Positions 42,131 to 49,263 are shown, counted from the first letter of the stretch. The stretch is 64,000 nt of DNA from a virus (IMGVR_UViG_3300034103_002674:1-64000), one strand, 5' to 3'. Notes: a model not told the origin generated them from the letters alone. Numbers and translations are program-made.

Positions 42131-43711
42131 TCAGGCTCCCATCAGAGAAAAGCAAGCAAAGCCACCACCGGCCAGGGGCTGCCATCGGCCAATAACGGGG
42201 GCCAGGCTGAATGCATCGGCCTCCGGCCCTTTGCCCCTGCTGCGCTTAGTGCGCAGCAGCACAGCCACGCCATCAAAGCCATCGTGAGGGCCTGCAGGGT
42301 CGGCCCATCGATGGTCTGTAGTGTCGCCATCAATGCAACGCAGCATTGTGATGGGGCCGCCTTGGCGGGGCTGCAGCAGCAGGGCCGGGGGCAGGGTCTG
42401 GCCCTTTGCAAAGCTGGCAGGTACGGCCAGGCGGAACCCAGCGGCCACGGCCTGCAGGGCCTGATCGATGCCGCGGGGCCTGTCAGCAGCCAGGGATGCC
42501 GTCACGTCAAAGCCAGCACTGGCCTGGGCCTGCAGGCCGTGGGGGCCTGCCACGGGGGCTTTGCTGTACTCATAAAAGTGCAGAGCGCCGGCAGGGGCCA
42601 GGCTCAGGGCCTCTGGCAGCGTCATGCCCTGGCCAGGGGCTACGGGCAGGCCGTAACGGCGGGCCAGGCTTTGGGCTTCTGCTGCTGACACGTCAAAGCG
42701 CCAAAGGTGGACGGGGCTGTCGTCTGTGCCGCGCAAACGAACGGCCAGGGGCAGCCCTTTGGCCTGGGCTTGGCGGTAGGAGCGGGCGATGGCCCAAAGC
42801 ACGGCCCTGGCGTAGGTGCGCCCATCGGCGAGCATCGCAAGCGTGCGGCGGGCACGGGCAGCGGCCACATTGGTGCTCATCCCGCCATGGCCAGCCCAGG
42901 CCAGGCAACCAGCGGCACAGCCAGCAGACGCCCAAGGGCAGCCGTTATGGGCCAGGGCCAGGCTTAGGACGTTCTCACGCTCAGCCAGGGCCTGCAGGCC
43001 GTCGATCCGGGAGCGTGGGGCCGTAGGGCCGGCCTTGGGGCCAGCTACGGCCTGGGCCAAGGCTTTGGCGGGCAAGTGGTGGAGAATGACGGGCCAGGCC
43101 AGGGCTTTGCCCTTTGCCAGCTTTGCATTGGAAGCGCCAACAGTCAGCAGGCCGTCAACAGCCAGGCCAAAGCGGGCTAGGTGGGCTTTTACGTCAGCGG
43201 GCACTGCGGCGGGGGCCGTCTTACGGGCAGCAGGGCCAGCGGGCACGATGGGGGCAAAGCTTGCGGGCTCAGCCTCCCACTTGCGGCTCAGATCAGTCAA
43301 AGCGGCGAGCATCTCATCGGCCACACGTTCAGCAGGGCTGACAGGGGCAGGGCTGCAGCCCAAGGCTGCGGCCACGTGAGGAGCCATGGCTGGCTTGCCC
43401 TTTGCAGCACGGGCACGCAAGCGGGCAGCGGCGCTGGCTTTGCCTGCAGGGCTCACGCGCCAGTGAGCGTGGTGGATGCTCAACAGGCAAGCGGCCACGT
43501 CAGCCAGGTTTCGACAAAGGTCGGGGCCGGCGGCGTGGTTGACGCTATAGCCGTGGGAAGTAGTGGCGATGGAGACGGGCAGGGCAAGGGCTTTGGCGGC
43601 CTGGCTCACGCTTGCAAAGGTGGGCCGTTTGAGGCCGGCATCCTTGCAAGTGCCCTGGCTCACGTGGCCCAGGTAGTTGGCGGCGGTGGCGGGAATAGTA
43701 GTGGCGGGCAT
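42131..43711 (-). CDS. GP88-like cysteine-motif protein in GC-rich island
   Basis: The 526-residue, Ala-rich protein has the motif NGCPWASAGCAAGCLAWAGHGG near residues 258-279, with Cys spacing C-x6-C-x3-C, as in the GP88/plasmid-phage family. Such a cluster could bind an Fe-S centre, but no proof of radical SAM chemistry is visible. A likely nucleotide- or ligand-binding C-terminal half (VHLWRFDVSAAEAQSLARRYGLP, GFDVTASLAADRPRGI) follows. GC content and codon use are far higher than in the rest of the phage. Confidence 0.6.
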   Translation of the reverse strand: MPATTIPATAANYLGHVSQGTCKDAGLKRPTFASVSQAAKALALPVSIATTSHGYSVNHAAGPDLCRNLADVAACLLSIHHAHWRVSPAGKASAAARLRARAAKGKPAMAPHVAAALGCSPAPVSPAERVADEMLAALTDLSRKWEAEPASFAPIVPAGPAARKTAPAAVPADVKAHLARFGLAVDGLLTVGASNAKLAKGKALAWPVILHHLPAKALAQAVAGPKAGPTAPRSRIDGLQALAERENVLSLALAHNGCPWASAGCAAGCLAWAGHGGMSTNVAAARARRTLAMLADGRTYARAVLWAIARSYRQAQAKGLPLAVRLRGTDDSPVHLWRFDVSAAEAQSLARRYGLPVAPGQGMTLPEALSLAPAGALHFYEYSKAPVAGPHGLQAQASAGFDVTASLAADRPRGIDQALQAVAAGFRLAVPASFAKGQTLPPALLLQPRQGGPITMLRCIDGDTTDHRWADPAGPHDGFDGVAVLLRTKRSRGKGPEADAFSLAPVIGRWQPLAGGGFACFSLMGA

Positions 43712-43749
43712 GGCTTTAGAGGGTGTGGGGTTGACGGGATGAGAGGGAA

Positions 43750-43914
43750 TCAGCGGCCGCTGATCTGCAGTAGGCAGGCGTCAGCGCTTGCGCCGGTAGC
43801 GCGGCAGGCGACGAAGCGGCGCTGATCATCCACGGCAAGCGAGGCCGTGAAAAGGGCCAGGAGAGAACCACCGAACAGCGCGGCGAGCTTGGCGGTGATG
43901 GTGAGAGCGGGCAT
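43750..43914 (-). CDS. 54-residue exported or membrane peptide
   Basis: The frame encodes MPALTITAKLAALFGGSLLALFTASLAVDD (signal or TM helix at about 8-27) and a short tail with two Cys (FVACRATGASADACLL). It precedes the GP88-like gene by about 40 bp on the same strand. It is very GC-rich. Its stop lies in a perfect palindrome ATCAGCGGCCGCTGAT. Confidence 0.5.
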   Translation of the reverse strand: MPALTITAKLAALFGGSLLALFTASLAVDDQRRFVACRATGASADACLLQISGR

Positions 43915-44306
43915 GGCTTAGTCCGTTGATCGAAGGGCTGGCTCGCGCCAGGCCCCCAGATTGCCAAGCACAAGGGCCAAAGCTCAGGGCAACTAGGCCG
44001 GTGCCAAGGGTGGCCCACTAGCTAGAGGCTTTGGGCTGCTGGCGATGGTAGGGGCCGCTGCCTGCAGGCCCGTGCCAAAGCAAAGAGAGACGATCGCAGG
44101 CGCGCGTATCGCATCGCAGGCCCTTGCGTCAACCCTGGGGCGGGCCAGGCCGTCGATTGGCACAAGCAAGGGCAAAGGGCCAGGGCTGTTAGCACGGCCG
44201 GGGGCAAACGGCGCAAATATTGCGAAACCTTACAAAAGGTCAGAATGTAGCAACGGATACAGACAAAGGAGCCGCTGTGACAGCAGGCAGGATTGTCACA
44301 CGCTAA

Positions 44307-44330
44307 CGGCGCTGCTGATCAGCAGCGCCG
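44307..44330. repeat. 24-bp perfect palindrome
   Basis: The sequence from 44307 to 44330 equals its own reverse complement over 24 bp (centre TGATCA, arms CGGCGCTGC). The half site GATCAGCAGCGC occurs again at about 44398-44410. It could form a cruciform or bind a dimeric protein. Confidence 0.9.
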
Positions 44331-44334
44331 CCCG

Positions 44335-44381
44335 TCACGATCCGCACCGCATGGCCTCCGGCGTTCACGATCCGCACCGCA
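44335..44381. repeat. 17-bp direct repeat, period 30
   Basis: TCACGATCCGCACCGCA occurs at 44335-44351 and 44365-44381, each followed by (T/G)GGCC. This pair adds to the repeated structure of the origin-like segment. Confidence 0.9.
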
Positions 44382-44535
44382 GGGCCAGCGTGATCACGAT
44401 CAGCAGCGCTTGCGCCGGCTTGATCACGTTCCGTATCGGCAGGGCAGGCCATCGCGATACGTACCGCCATCGTGTGACAGTGCCGGATTGGCACAAGCAC
44501 GCCTGTACTATAGTGCGCCTGTACTATTATGCCTG

Positions 44536-44578
44536 TATGCGCATATGCGCATATCACCATATCGCTATATGATCATAT
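44536..44578. repeat. 18-bp and 12-bp palindromes in AT-rich DNA
   Basis: The interval 44536-44553 (TATGCGCATATGCGCATA) and the interval 44567-44578 (ATATGATCATAT) are perfect palindromes. They lie in the only AT-rich part of the island and may mark an unwinding element. Confidence 0.85.
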
Positions 44579-44594
44579 GCGGCAAGGCGCATAA

Positions 44595-44614
44595 TGAAAA
44601 CGATTCTCATTATC
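44595..44614. promoter_or_regulatory. Fur-box-like site at the right side of the island
   Basis: On the minus strand GATAATGAGAATCGTTTTC matches the classical 19-bp Fur box (GATAATGATAATCATTATC) at 16 of 19 positions. It overlaps a 15-bp sequence that differs at one base from the site at 41803. Confidence 0.55.
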
Positions 44615-44645
44615 ATTCCCACGCGGGAAAAATCGACCAGGGGCC

Positions 44646-44733
44646 TGATACGCCGCTAGCCGGACCCTTGATACGACCCTAGCCGGGTCTTGATACATTT
44701 CTAGCCGGGTCCAATACAAAGCCAGCGGGATCC
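44646..44733. repeat. Four tandem iterons of about 22 bp
   Basis: Units start at about 44646, 44669, 44691 and 44712 and follow TGATAC-N5-TAGCCGG-(G/A)(T/C)C; the fourth is diverged (AATACAAAGCCAGCGGGATCC). Spacing is 21-23 bp, two helical turns. Such repeats are typical binding sites for a replication initiator. They end at the stop of the 52-residue gene. Confidence 0.75.
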
Positions 44734-44891
44734 TACCAACCATGACCATCAAAAGCCGCCTTTAGGGCGGCTTCTTCGCTGGCAAACGGTCCTCCTACAA
44801 AACCTTCATCATCATCAGCATAGAAATACCAGCCTTCCACAAGTTCTGTGCCTTTGCAGCAATCTTCAGAAAAGAAATCAACGAGGATCAC
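44733..44891 (-). CDS. Hypothetical 52-residue acidic protein
   Basis: GTG 44891 overlaps the upstream stop by 4 bp. The product is MILVDFFSEDCCKGTELVEG, then WYFYADDDEGFVGG and SEEAALKAAFDGHGW, a small acidic alpha-beta peptide like other short cyanophage proteins. A terminator-like stem AAGCCGCC/GGCGGCTT lies in its 3' end. Confidence 0.6.
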   Translation of the reverse strand: MILVDFFSEDCCKGTELVEGWYFYADDDEGFVGGPFASEEAALKAAFDGHGW

Positions 44892-45298
44892 GAGAATTCT
44901 CCAATGATGTAATCAAAAGGCCCTTCACCATGACCTATGCAATGCCCTGCAAGTAAAGTATGCCTGGCGAGGCCATAAGGCCCTATTTCTGCATAATTGT
45001 CTTTTAACCATTGTTTATCAAAGAGTTTATCGGGCTTTCCGCTCCTGTCCCAGACAATGGAGAAGAATTTTCCATTGCCAACAAAGTCTCCGTATTCATC
45101 TCTTATTTCATGGTGATGATCTTGCGTTAAATAATCAATGCGGCTCCATAGTTGCTGCCAATTGTTGATGCCATCTTCTGGATAGACATGGAGACCAAAG
45201 CACCAGCCGTAAGAGCTTTTACCAAGATGCAAAGGAGGCTCTTCTTCTTTGCCGCAATGAGGGCATTTAGGAGCGTGAAGATAGTAGTTGCAGCCCAT
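44888..45298 (-). CDS. Phage protein with N-terminal CPHCG motif
   Basis: ATG 45298 (MGCNYYLHAPKCPHCGKEEEP) overlaps the previous stop by 1 bp and gives 136 residues. The pattern MGCNYYLH, CxxC, LHLGKSSYGWCFGLHVYPE is a phage protein family that I remember from many phages, of unknown role. The CPHC pair plus other Cys/His may bind zinc. Confidence 0.75.
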   Translation of the reverse strand: MGCNYYLHAPKCPHCGKEEEPPLHLGKSSYGWCFGLHVYPEDGINNWQQLWSRIDYLTQDHHHEIRDEYGDFVGNGKFFSIVWDRSGKPDKLFDKQWLKDNYAEIGPYGLARHTLLAGHCIGHGEGPFDYIIGEFS

Positions 45299-45597
45299 TA
45301 TTTCATTACCTCCTGAAGCCTGTTCCACATCCATTGTTCCTTGGTATCAGGGCGCATCAGCTCATAGCCTTCATGATCAATGATGGCATCACCAGCGCTG
45401 TCCACATGGCCCTCTAGATCCCGCCTCCAGATGCCCTTGCAGGAGCCTTCTTCGTTAAAGATGGCAATAGTATCCTCCCGGTCCTCCATGGCAAGCCTGA
45501 CGTGGAAGAGAAGGTCTCTTAAGCGGGCCGCTTGGTAGCGGCCCTTGCTGGGAGGAAAATACGGGCCGTTGTCTTGGAAAGTGGCAATGGTAAGCAT
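45298..45597 (-). CDS. Hypothetical 99-residue protein
   Basis: An alpha-beta protein with RYQAARLRDLLFHVRLAM and FNEEGSCKGIWRRDLEGH, no recognised motif. It lies in a run of coupled minus-strand genes. Confidence 0.6.
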   Translation of the reverse strand: MLTIATFQDNGPYFPPSKGRYQAARLRDLLFHVRLAMEDREDTIAIFNEEGSCKGIWRRDLEGHVDSAGDAIIDHEGYELMRPDTKEQWMWNRLQEVMK

Positions 45598-45600
45598 GGT

Positions 45601-45786
45601 TCAGTCCTCGATAATGCGAAAATCAGGATCGTTGTTGCGTTGTATCCACCTGCATTGATTTAGCTCGGGAAAAACAACGAAAAGCTTATCGTGATGATCC
45701 TGTTCAACAATGGCAGTGGTAAGCTTAGTGCCAATGCGGCTTTTGCCTTTCTTTGAAATGGCAAGGACGTTAATTGCATGCATCAT
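45601..45786 (-). CDS. Hypothetical 61-residue protein
   Basis: A basic start (MMHAINVLAISKKGKSRIGTKL) is followed by beta-like strands (LFVVFPELNQCRWIQRN). It overlaps the next gene by 4 bp. No family known to me. Confidence 0.55.
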   Translation of the reverse strand: MMHAINVLAISKKGKSRIGTKLTTAIVEQDHHDKLFVVFPELNQCRWIQRNNDPDFRIIED

Positions 45787-46013
45787 GCTGCCTCTTTGGC
45801 CCAGCGCTCGATAGTGGCAACGATTTTGTCGCTACTTGGATCGATAAGGCGAGAAGATACAAGCTCAGTGCGAGACAGAGAAAAACTACCGTCCGGGGCC
45901 TTGATCAGGAAAGAAGCAGCAGGCAAAGCCATGAGATCACCAGGCTTGCTATCCACCATGAAACGTGATACGTCCCACAGAAGGTTTTCTTTGAAAGAAG
46001 GAGAGAAAGTCAT
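45783..46013 (-). CDS. Hypothetical 76-residue protein
   Basis: The sequence MTFSPSFKENLLWDVSRFMV ... KIVATIERWAKEAA has no recognised motif. It is part of the coupled set ending at 44733. Confidence 0.55.
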   Translation of the reverse strand: MTFSPSFKENLLWDVSRFMVDSKPGDLMALPAASFLIKAPDGSFSLSRTELVSSRLIDPSSDKIVATIERWAKEAA

Positions 46014-46021
46014 TGCTGAAA

Positions 46022-46183
46022 TTAAAGAGAAAGAATGCGACGATGAAGAAGCTTCACGCGATGTGCATATGATTCGGACTCACTAAAGTCAGAATCTTTG
46101 TCAGCTTCCAGATTCTTCAAAGCATCATTAACCATGGAAGCGAGGATGGCGGCTTCTTGATTAGAGAGAGAAATGGTTTTCAT
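46022..46183 (-). CDS. Hypothetical 53-residue helical protein
   Basis: ATG 46183 gives MKTISLSNQEAAILASMVND and a helix-rich acidic to basic tail (SYAHRVKLLHRRILSL). The longer open frame is rejected because it overlaps the gene upstream almost fully. It follows that gene's stop by 2 bp. Confidence 0.6.
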   Translation of the reverse strand: MKTISLSNQEAAILASMVNDALKNLEADKDSDFSESESYAHRVKLLHRRILSL

Positions 46184-46185
46184 GA

Positions 46186-46449
46186 TCAGGCGAGTTTGGT
46201 GTAGACGAAGGTGACGTTGCGGATGGAAGGGTTGATATCTTGCCAGCTTTGGAGGTAGTAAGCAGTAGCGGGGACGACATACATGCCGAAGTTGCTTACG
46301 GGAGGCTCTTCGTGAAATTTGGAGAGCAATTGAGTGGTTTCCTTGGTGCAATGCTCAGCAACGGTGCCGTCTTGGAAATGGAGCATTTCCTTCACTTTGA
46401 AGCGGCCAGAAGGGCCGCTGTGCTGGCTGTAATCCACGGGGTAGGTCAT
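46186..46449 (-). CDS. Hypothetical 87-residue protein
   Basis: ATG 46449 (MTYPVDYSQHSGPSGRFKVK) is chosen because a strong promoter (46491-46519) lies about 42 bp upstream. The product is mainly beta (NVTFVYTKLA at the end). No family recognised. Confidence 0.6.
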   Translation of the reverse strand: MTYPVDYSQHSGPSGRFKVKEMLHFQDGTVAEHCTKETTQLLSKFHEEPPVSNFGMYVVPATAYYLQSWQDINPSIRNVTFVYTKLA

Positions 46450-46490
46450 GGTCTTGCAGAGGGTGGGACTCGCGTCCCTCAACGAAATCA

Positions 46491-46519
46491 AAATTAGTTC
46501 ATTTCCAGGCGGGTGTCAA
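46491..46519 (-). promoter_or_regulatory. Sigma70-type promoter
   Basis: On the minus strand TTGACA, 17 bp, TAATTT. The -35 is a perfect consensus. It overlaps the 3' end of the upstream gene and drives the unit starting at 46449. Confidence 0.8.
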
Positions 46520-46777
46520 GCCCTGTTGCTTTTCTTCATAATTGCTCTTGCCATGGCGCATGATCCAGCCCGTGTAGTGCTGGGCGGAGCGATCCACGAT
46601 GATCAGACCTTTGCGCTCTAGGGCCACAAGGGCATTGAGATAGTCATCGATGCGAGAGGCAGTGGTAGGGATTTTGGGAACAAAGCATGGTGCATGCTTG
46701 TTGCGTTTTTGATGAGCGAGGAAATAGTGATAGATATTGCGCTGGTTAATGGAAAGACCGAGAGGAAGAGAAGTCAT
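46499..46777 (-). CDS. Small winged-helix-like protein
   Basis: ATG 46777 gives 92 residues, MTSLPLGLSINQRNIYHYFL ... TTASRIDDYLNALVALERKGLIIVDR. The helix pattern and the strand pair at the end could be a winged helix. The longer frame with a Ser-rich start is rejected. It may be a small DNA-binding regulator, unproven. Confidence 0.5.
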   Translation of the reverse strand: MTSLPLGLSINQRNIYHYFLAHQKRNKHAPCFVPKIPTTASRIDDYLNALVALERKGLIIVDRSAQHYTGWIMRHGKSNYEEKQQGLTPAWK

Positions 46778-46817
46778 GATGAAGAAAGAAGAGAAGGAAG
46801 CTTGCGCCTCCTGGTGA

Positions 46818-47177
46818 TCAGTTAAGCAAGGAAGTGATGATGCCGAGAGATTTGCTTTTCTTCCAGAAGAAACGAGCCTTCTCAATGTCATCAATGCGAA
46901 CACACCACTTATCTTTGCCCCAGGTTTTGTAGGTGTTGCCGTCGCCTGCTTTATCAAGCTTCCAGGTGCGGCAACGAAGCCAAGCGTGCCAGAACTCTCC
47001 GCGAAGCATTTCCACGTCCAGGATCACATCGCTGTTAGGGCCGATGAAGCTTTTAATAACGATGGTGCCAGTGCCGCCACAGGCGAAGCAGTCGCCGTTA
47101 GCAATGTGGGAATAGTGGGGAAGCTTACCAGTGCCGTCGCAGTTGGGGCAGGTGCAATGGTCAATAGTGGTTTGCAT
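46818..47177 (-). CDS. DnaJ-type zinc finger protein
   Basis: CPNCDGTG (residues 10-17) and CFACGGTG (30-37) are two CxxCxGxG motifs, as in the DnaJ cysteine-rich domain. A Trp/Lys-rich alpha-beta part of about 75 residues follows. Only two of the four repeats of DnaJ are present, as in many small phage proteins. It may bind RNA or a protein partner. Confidence 0.75.
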   Translation of the reverse strand: MQTTIDHCTCPNCDGTGKLPHYSHIANGDCFACGGTGTIVIKSFIGPNSDVILDVEMLRGEFWHAWLRCRTWKLDKAGDGNTYKTWGKDKWCVRIDDIEKARFFWKKSKSLGIITSLLN

Positions 47178-47217
47178 GGTTTGGGAGGCAGGTGGGCTCT
47201 CACCCCTGACGAAATTA

Positions 47218-47246
47218 AATTTATCTCACCATGGTCCGTTTGCCAA
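47218..47246 (-). promoter_or_regulatory. Sigma70-type promoter for the zinc-finger gene
   Basis: On the minus strand TTGGCA, 17 bp, TAAATT. It lies about 40 bp before ATG 47177. Confidence 0.65.
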
Positions 47247-47290
47247 GCCCCAGTGGGGACGGTTTATATATCGTTACAAAAGGAGGGGAG

Positions 47291-47310
47291 AGGGCTGCGG
47301 GGGCAGCCCT
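47291..47310. other. GC-rich hairpin in the 47.25-47.41 kb gap
   Basis: AGGGCTGC and GCAGCCCT pair around a G-rich loop. Nearby at about 47360 is the palindrome AGTTACCGGTAACGCT core (GTTACCGGTAAC). The gap between the DUF932 gene and the promoter holds nothing coding. The hairpin may end the DUF932 message. Confidence 0.5.
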
Positions 47311-47412
47311 TGGCTAAGTTAGGACAGGCTTCACGAGGCCTGGCTTTAACGACACTTAGTTACCGGTAACGCTCCAATGAAGAAAAATTGGGCGATGCAA
47401 TTGTAAAGGAAA

Positions 47413-48417
47413 TCAGGCGAGAGCCAGGGAATGAGCGCGAGTGAGAGTGGTAGCTGCTTTGCCCCAATAGAGGCTCTCAAGGCGCTTACGAGCAGCTTCC
47501 GTGGAATCTTGCTTGCTACGACCAGCATCGTGAGAGAAATACTCCGTGATGGCCTGATAAGCGCCCCACATGGTGCCTTGCACGCCAGGAATGTCAAAAC
47601 CAATGCCTTCGCCTGCAAATTTGTTTGCAACGGCGTCCCATGCAGAGAGATCTTCTAATTGTTTAGGACGAGCAGTAGTTTTATCGCCACGGGAATCATT
47701 GGTGAAACCTTCTAGTTGGTCTGCAAACACTTGCTGACAGTATTGACGGAATTGCGTTTCTGTGCAGGGCTTTGCTGCCATTGCTTTTAGTTCTTCCAGG
47801 CCACCAGTGAACTGTTGGCGCTGCATGTTGATCATGCTGGGCAGATGTTTGATGAGAGTATTGGCGTTGGCAGTATGACGAATGGAGAATTTCTTAGCTT
47901 TATTTCCTGCAGCAGCACGACCAAGAGCAGCAGAAAGAGTATTTTGACATACCACACGAATGGGGCTAAACATAATTTGGAAAGCCACTGTTCCATCATG
48001 ACTGGTGCAACCAACTAAATATTGGTTGATTTCATCACCTTTGACCACTTCTCCTTCCGCGTTGTTGATTTTTGCAGTGAAGGCAACTTTACGACCTTCG
48101 GAGAGAACAACTACGGCATCCATTGCTGCATCTTCATGAAGGGCTTCTGCAATGCGAATGAGCTGTTCGTTTTGAACAACGGTGTAGCTGTCTTTCTGGA
48201 CGGAGAGAACAGTGCCATTGTCCATGCGAGTGATGGCTTTATGACCAGGAATTTCCAGCATGTCGCTGGTATAGATGGGAGCAGCTTGCACTTCCCAGTC
48301 TGCATTGGCAAGTTTGAACGCTTCACGAGCAGGGAGAGTGTTATCGAGAACAGTGCCTAGCTTGTGCCAGGCAGCTTTACCGTGAAAGAAAGCGCCGGAG
48401 GTGAACTGGTGGCTCAT
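47413..48417 (-). CDS. DUF932 phage/plasmid-like protein
   Basis: The 334-residue sequence starts FFHGKAAWHKLGTVLDNTLP, then VQKDSYTVVQNEQLIRIAEAL, then IRVVCQNTLSAAL, the recognised pattern of the DUF932/TIGR03299 family. The family is common on plasmids and phages but of unknown function. A strong promoter lies about 70 bp upstream. Confidence 0.85.
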   Translation of the reverse strand: MSHQFTSGAFFHGKAAWHKLGTVLDNTLPAREAFKLANADWEVQAAPIYTSDMLEIPGHKAITRMDNGTVLSVQKDSYTVVQNEQLIRIAEALHEDAAMDAVVVLSEGRKVAFTAKINNAEGEVVKGDEINQYLVGCTSHDGTVAFQIMFSPIRVVCQNTLSAALGRAAAGNKAKKFSIRHTANANTLIKHLPSMINMQRQQFTGGLEELKAMAAKPCTETQFRQYCQQVFADQLEGFTNDSRGDKTTARPKQLEDLSAWDAVANKFAGEGIGFDIPGVQGTMWGAYQAITEYFSHDAGRSKQDSTEAARKRLESLYWGKAATTLTRAHSLALA

Positions 48418-48485
48418 GGGGAGGTTGCGGAGGGCTCGGAGGGTGAGGGGGAGGGCAGTAATCAGGACTGCTCTTAACGAGATAA

Positions 48486-48514
48486 AAATTAGATAAAAAT
48501 GGAGCCAAAGTCAA
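48486..48514 (-). promoter_or_regulatory. Sigma70-type promoter for the DUF932 gene
   Basis: On the minus strand TTGACT, 17 bp, TAATTT. Confidence 0.75.
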
Positions 48515-48530
48515 GCCCCGTTACAAAGCA

Positions 48531-48788
48531 TCACATTTGATCCATAATGCCCATAAGGATCTGCTCTGCATAAGCCTTGGCATCACGAAGCTTAGTCAGG
48601 ACTTCATCCCGTTCATCACGAGCTTTATAAAAGGCGTCAGAGCCTTGAGGATAGAAGTCGCGTCCGTTACAAGTGGTGGCAGCCATGGCATCGATGGCGG
48701 CACCTATCGCCTTGTAAGCAGCATGGTATTCAGCGTAAAGCGTTTTACCGCCAGTGCCATTGAGATGGACAGTAGGGATCATGGTCAT
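48531..48788 (-). CDS. Hypothetical 85-residue helical protein
   Basis: ATG 48788 gives MTMIPTVHLNGTGGKTLYAEYHAAYKAIGAA, then NGRDFYPQGSDAFYKARDERDEVLTKLRDAK. I remember this as a common small family in cyanophages and other phages (MIPTVHLNGTSGxxLxxEYxxA). Function unknown. The start is reset from an upstream non-conserved Met. Confidence 0.75.
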   Translation of the reverse strand: MTMIPTVHLNGTGGKTLYAEYHAAYKAIGAAIDAMAATTCNGRDFYPQGSDAFYKARDERDEVLTKLRDAKAYAEQILMGIMDQM

Positions 48789-48871
48789 GAGAGGAGGCAT
48801 CGCTGCCCGAACACAAGAGAACAATACAGCAAAAAGGCCCCTTGAACGGGGTCTGTAACATTTCGTAACAA

Positions 48872-49075
48872 TTAATGGAGGCTCTCAATGCGGAATGGGC
48901 CAAGGCGGCCCATTCTTAATGCTTTTTCCTTTACAAATTGTTGACTATTAGTTTTAATGTTTTTGATTTTATATAAGCCAGACTCAGGAATTGCTTTAAC
49001 AATGATATATTCTCCTCTCCATTGTTTAAAGCCGAAATCATACAAATCGACAACAAGACCAACGGAGAATTTCAT
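48872..49075 (-). CDS. Hypothetical 67-residue protein
   Basis: An SH3-like or small beta-barrel pattern is suggested by FSVGLVVDLYDFGFKQWRGEYIIVKAI. It is coupled (4-bp overlap) to the HicA-like gene upstream. A stem CCCC gttcaa GGGG followed by TTTTTG at about 48830-48850 acts as its likely terminator. Confidence 0.6.
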   Translation of the reverse strand: MKFSVGLVVDLYDFGFKQWRGEYIIVKAIPESGLYKIKNIKTNSQQFVKEKALRMGRLGPFRIESLH

Positions 49076-49263
49076 GAGGACAATAAACGCTTAATGTCTC
49101 GCTCTACATTCTTCAATGCTCGCCAATCAGTGCAGCTTGTGCTGCAAACGAGAGTCTTGCCGGAAAAATGCTTAAACACATAATGCTTGTTCTTTCTATG
49201 AAGAACAAAGCCATGTTGTTTAACAAGCTCAAACAATGCGCGTCTATTATCCTTTAATGCCAT
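49072..49263 (-). CDS. HicA-like small protein (dsRBD-type fold)
   Basis: The 63-residue product MALKDNRRALFELVKQHGFV ... RKNKHYVFKHFSGKTLVCSTSCTDWRALKNVERDIKRLL follows the HicA plan: helix, strand with a His (KHYVF), strand, helix. HicA toxins are RNA nucleases. The gene next to it does not look like HicB, so a complete toxin-antitoxin pair is not evident. Confidence 0.55.
   Translation of the reverse strand: MALKDNRRALFELVKQHGFVLHRKNKHYVFKHFSGKTLVCSTSCTDWRALKNVERDIKRLLSS

Larger units (their letters stand above)
43915..44732. other. GC-rich non-coding segment with palindromes and repeats (origin-like)
   Basis: More than 800 bp hold no credible gene. Long open frames in several directions here are expected in GC-rich DNA and conflict with each other. 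Instead there are perfect palindromes, a 17-bp direct repeat, an AT-rich stretch around 44510-44610 and four iterons. A TTGGCA/TATAGT promoter-like pair (15-bp spacer) faces right at about 44490-44516. Confidence 0.6.

Noticed and set aside
42406-43825. Long plus-strand frames antisense to the GP88-like gene
   Set aside because: GC-rich DNA with Ala-rich codons creates long open frames on the opposite strand; their Gly/Arg/Gln-rich products show no motif.
44045-44682. Overlapping plus-strand frames of 175 and 129 codons in the origin-like segment
   Set aside because: They run through palindromes, direct repeats and a Fur-like site and read as low-complexity Arg/Ser/His sequence.
44307-44735. 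CRISPR array
   Set aside because: Repeats are contiguous or palindromic, with no constant 30-nt-class repeat and spacer alternation and no cas genes.
46499-46957. Longer start (ATG 46957) for the winged-helix-like gene
   Set aside because: The extra 60 residues overlap the zinc-finger gene and are Ser-rich with no fold signal; ATG 46777 starts the folded part.
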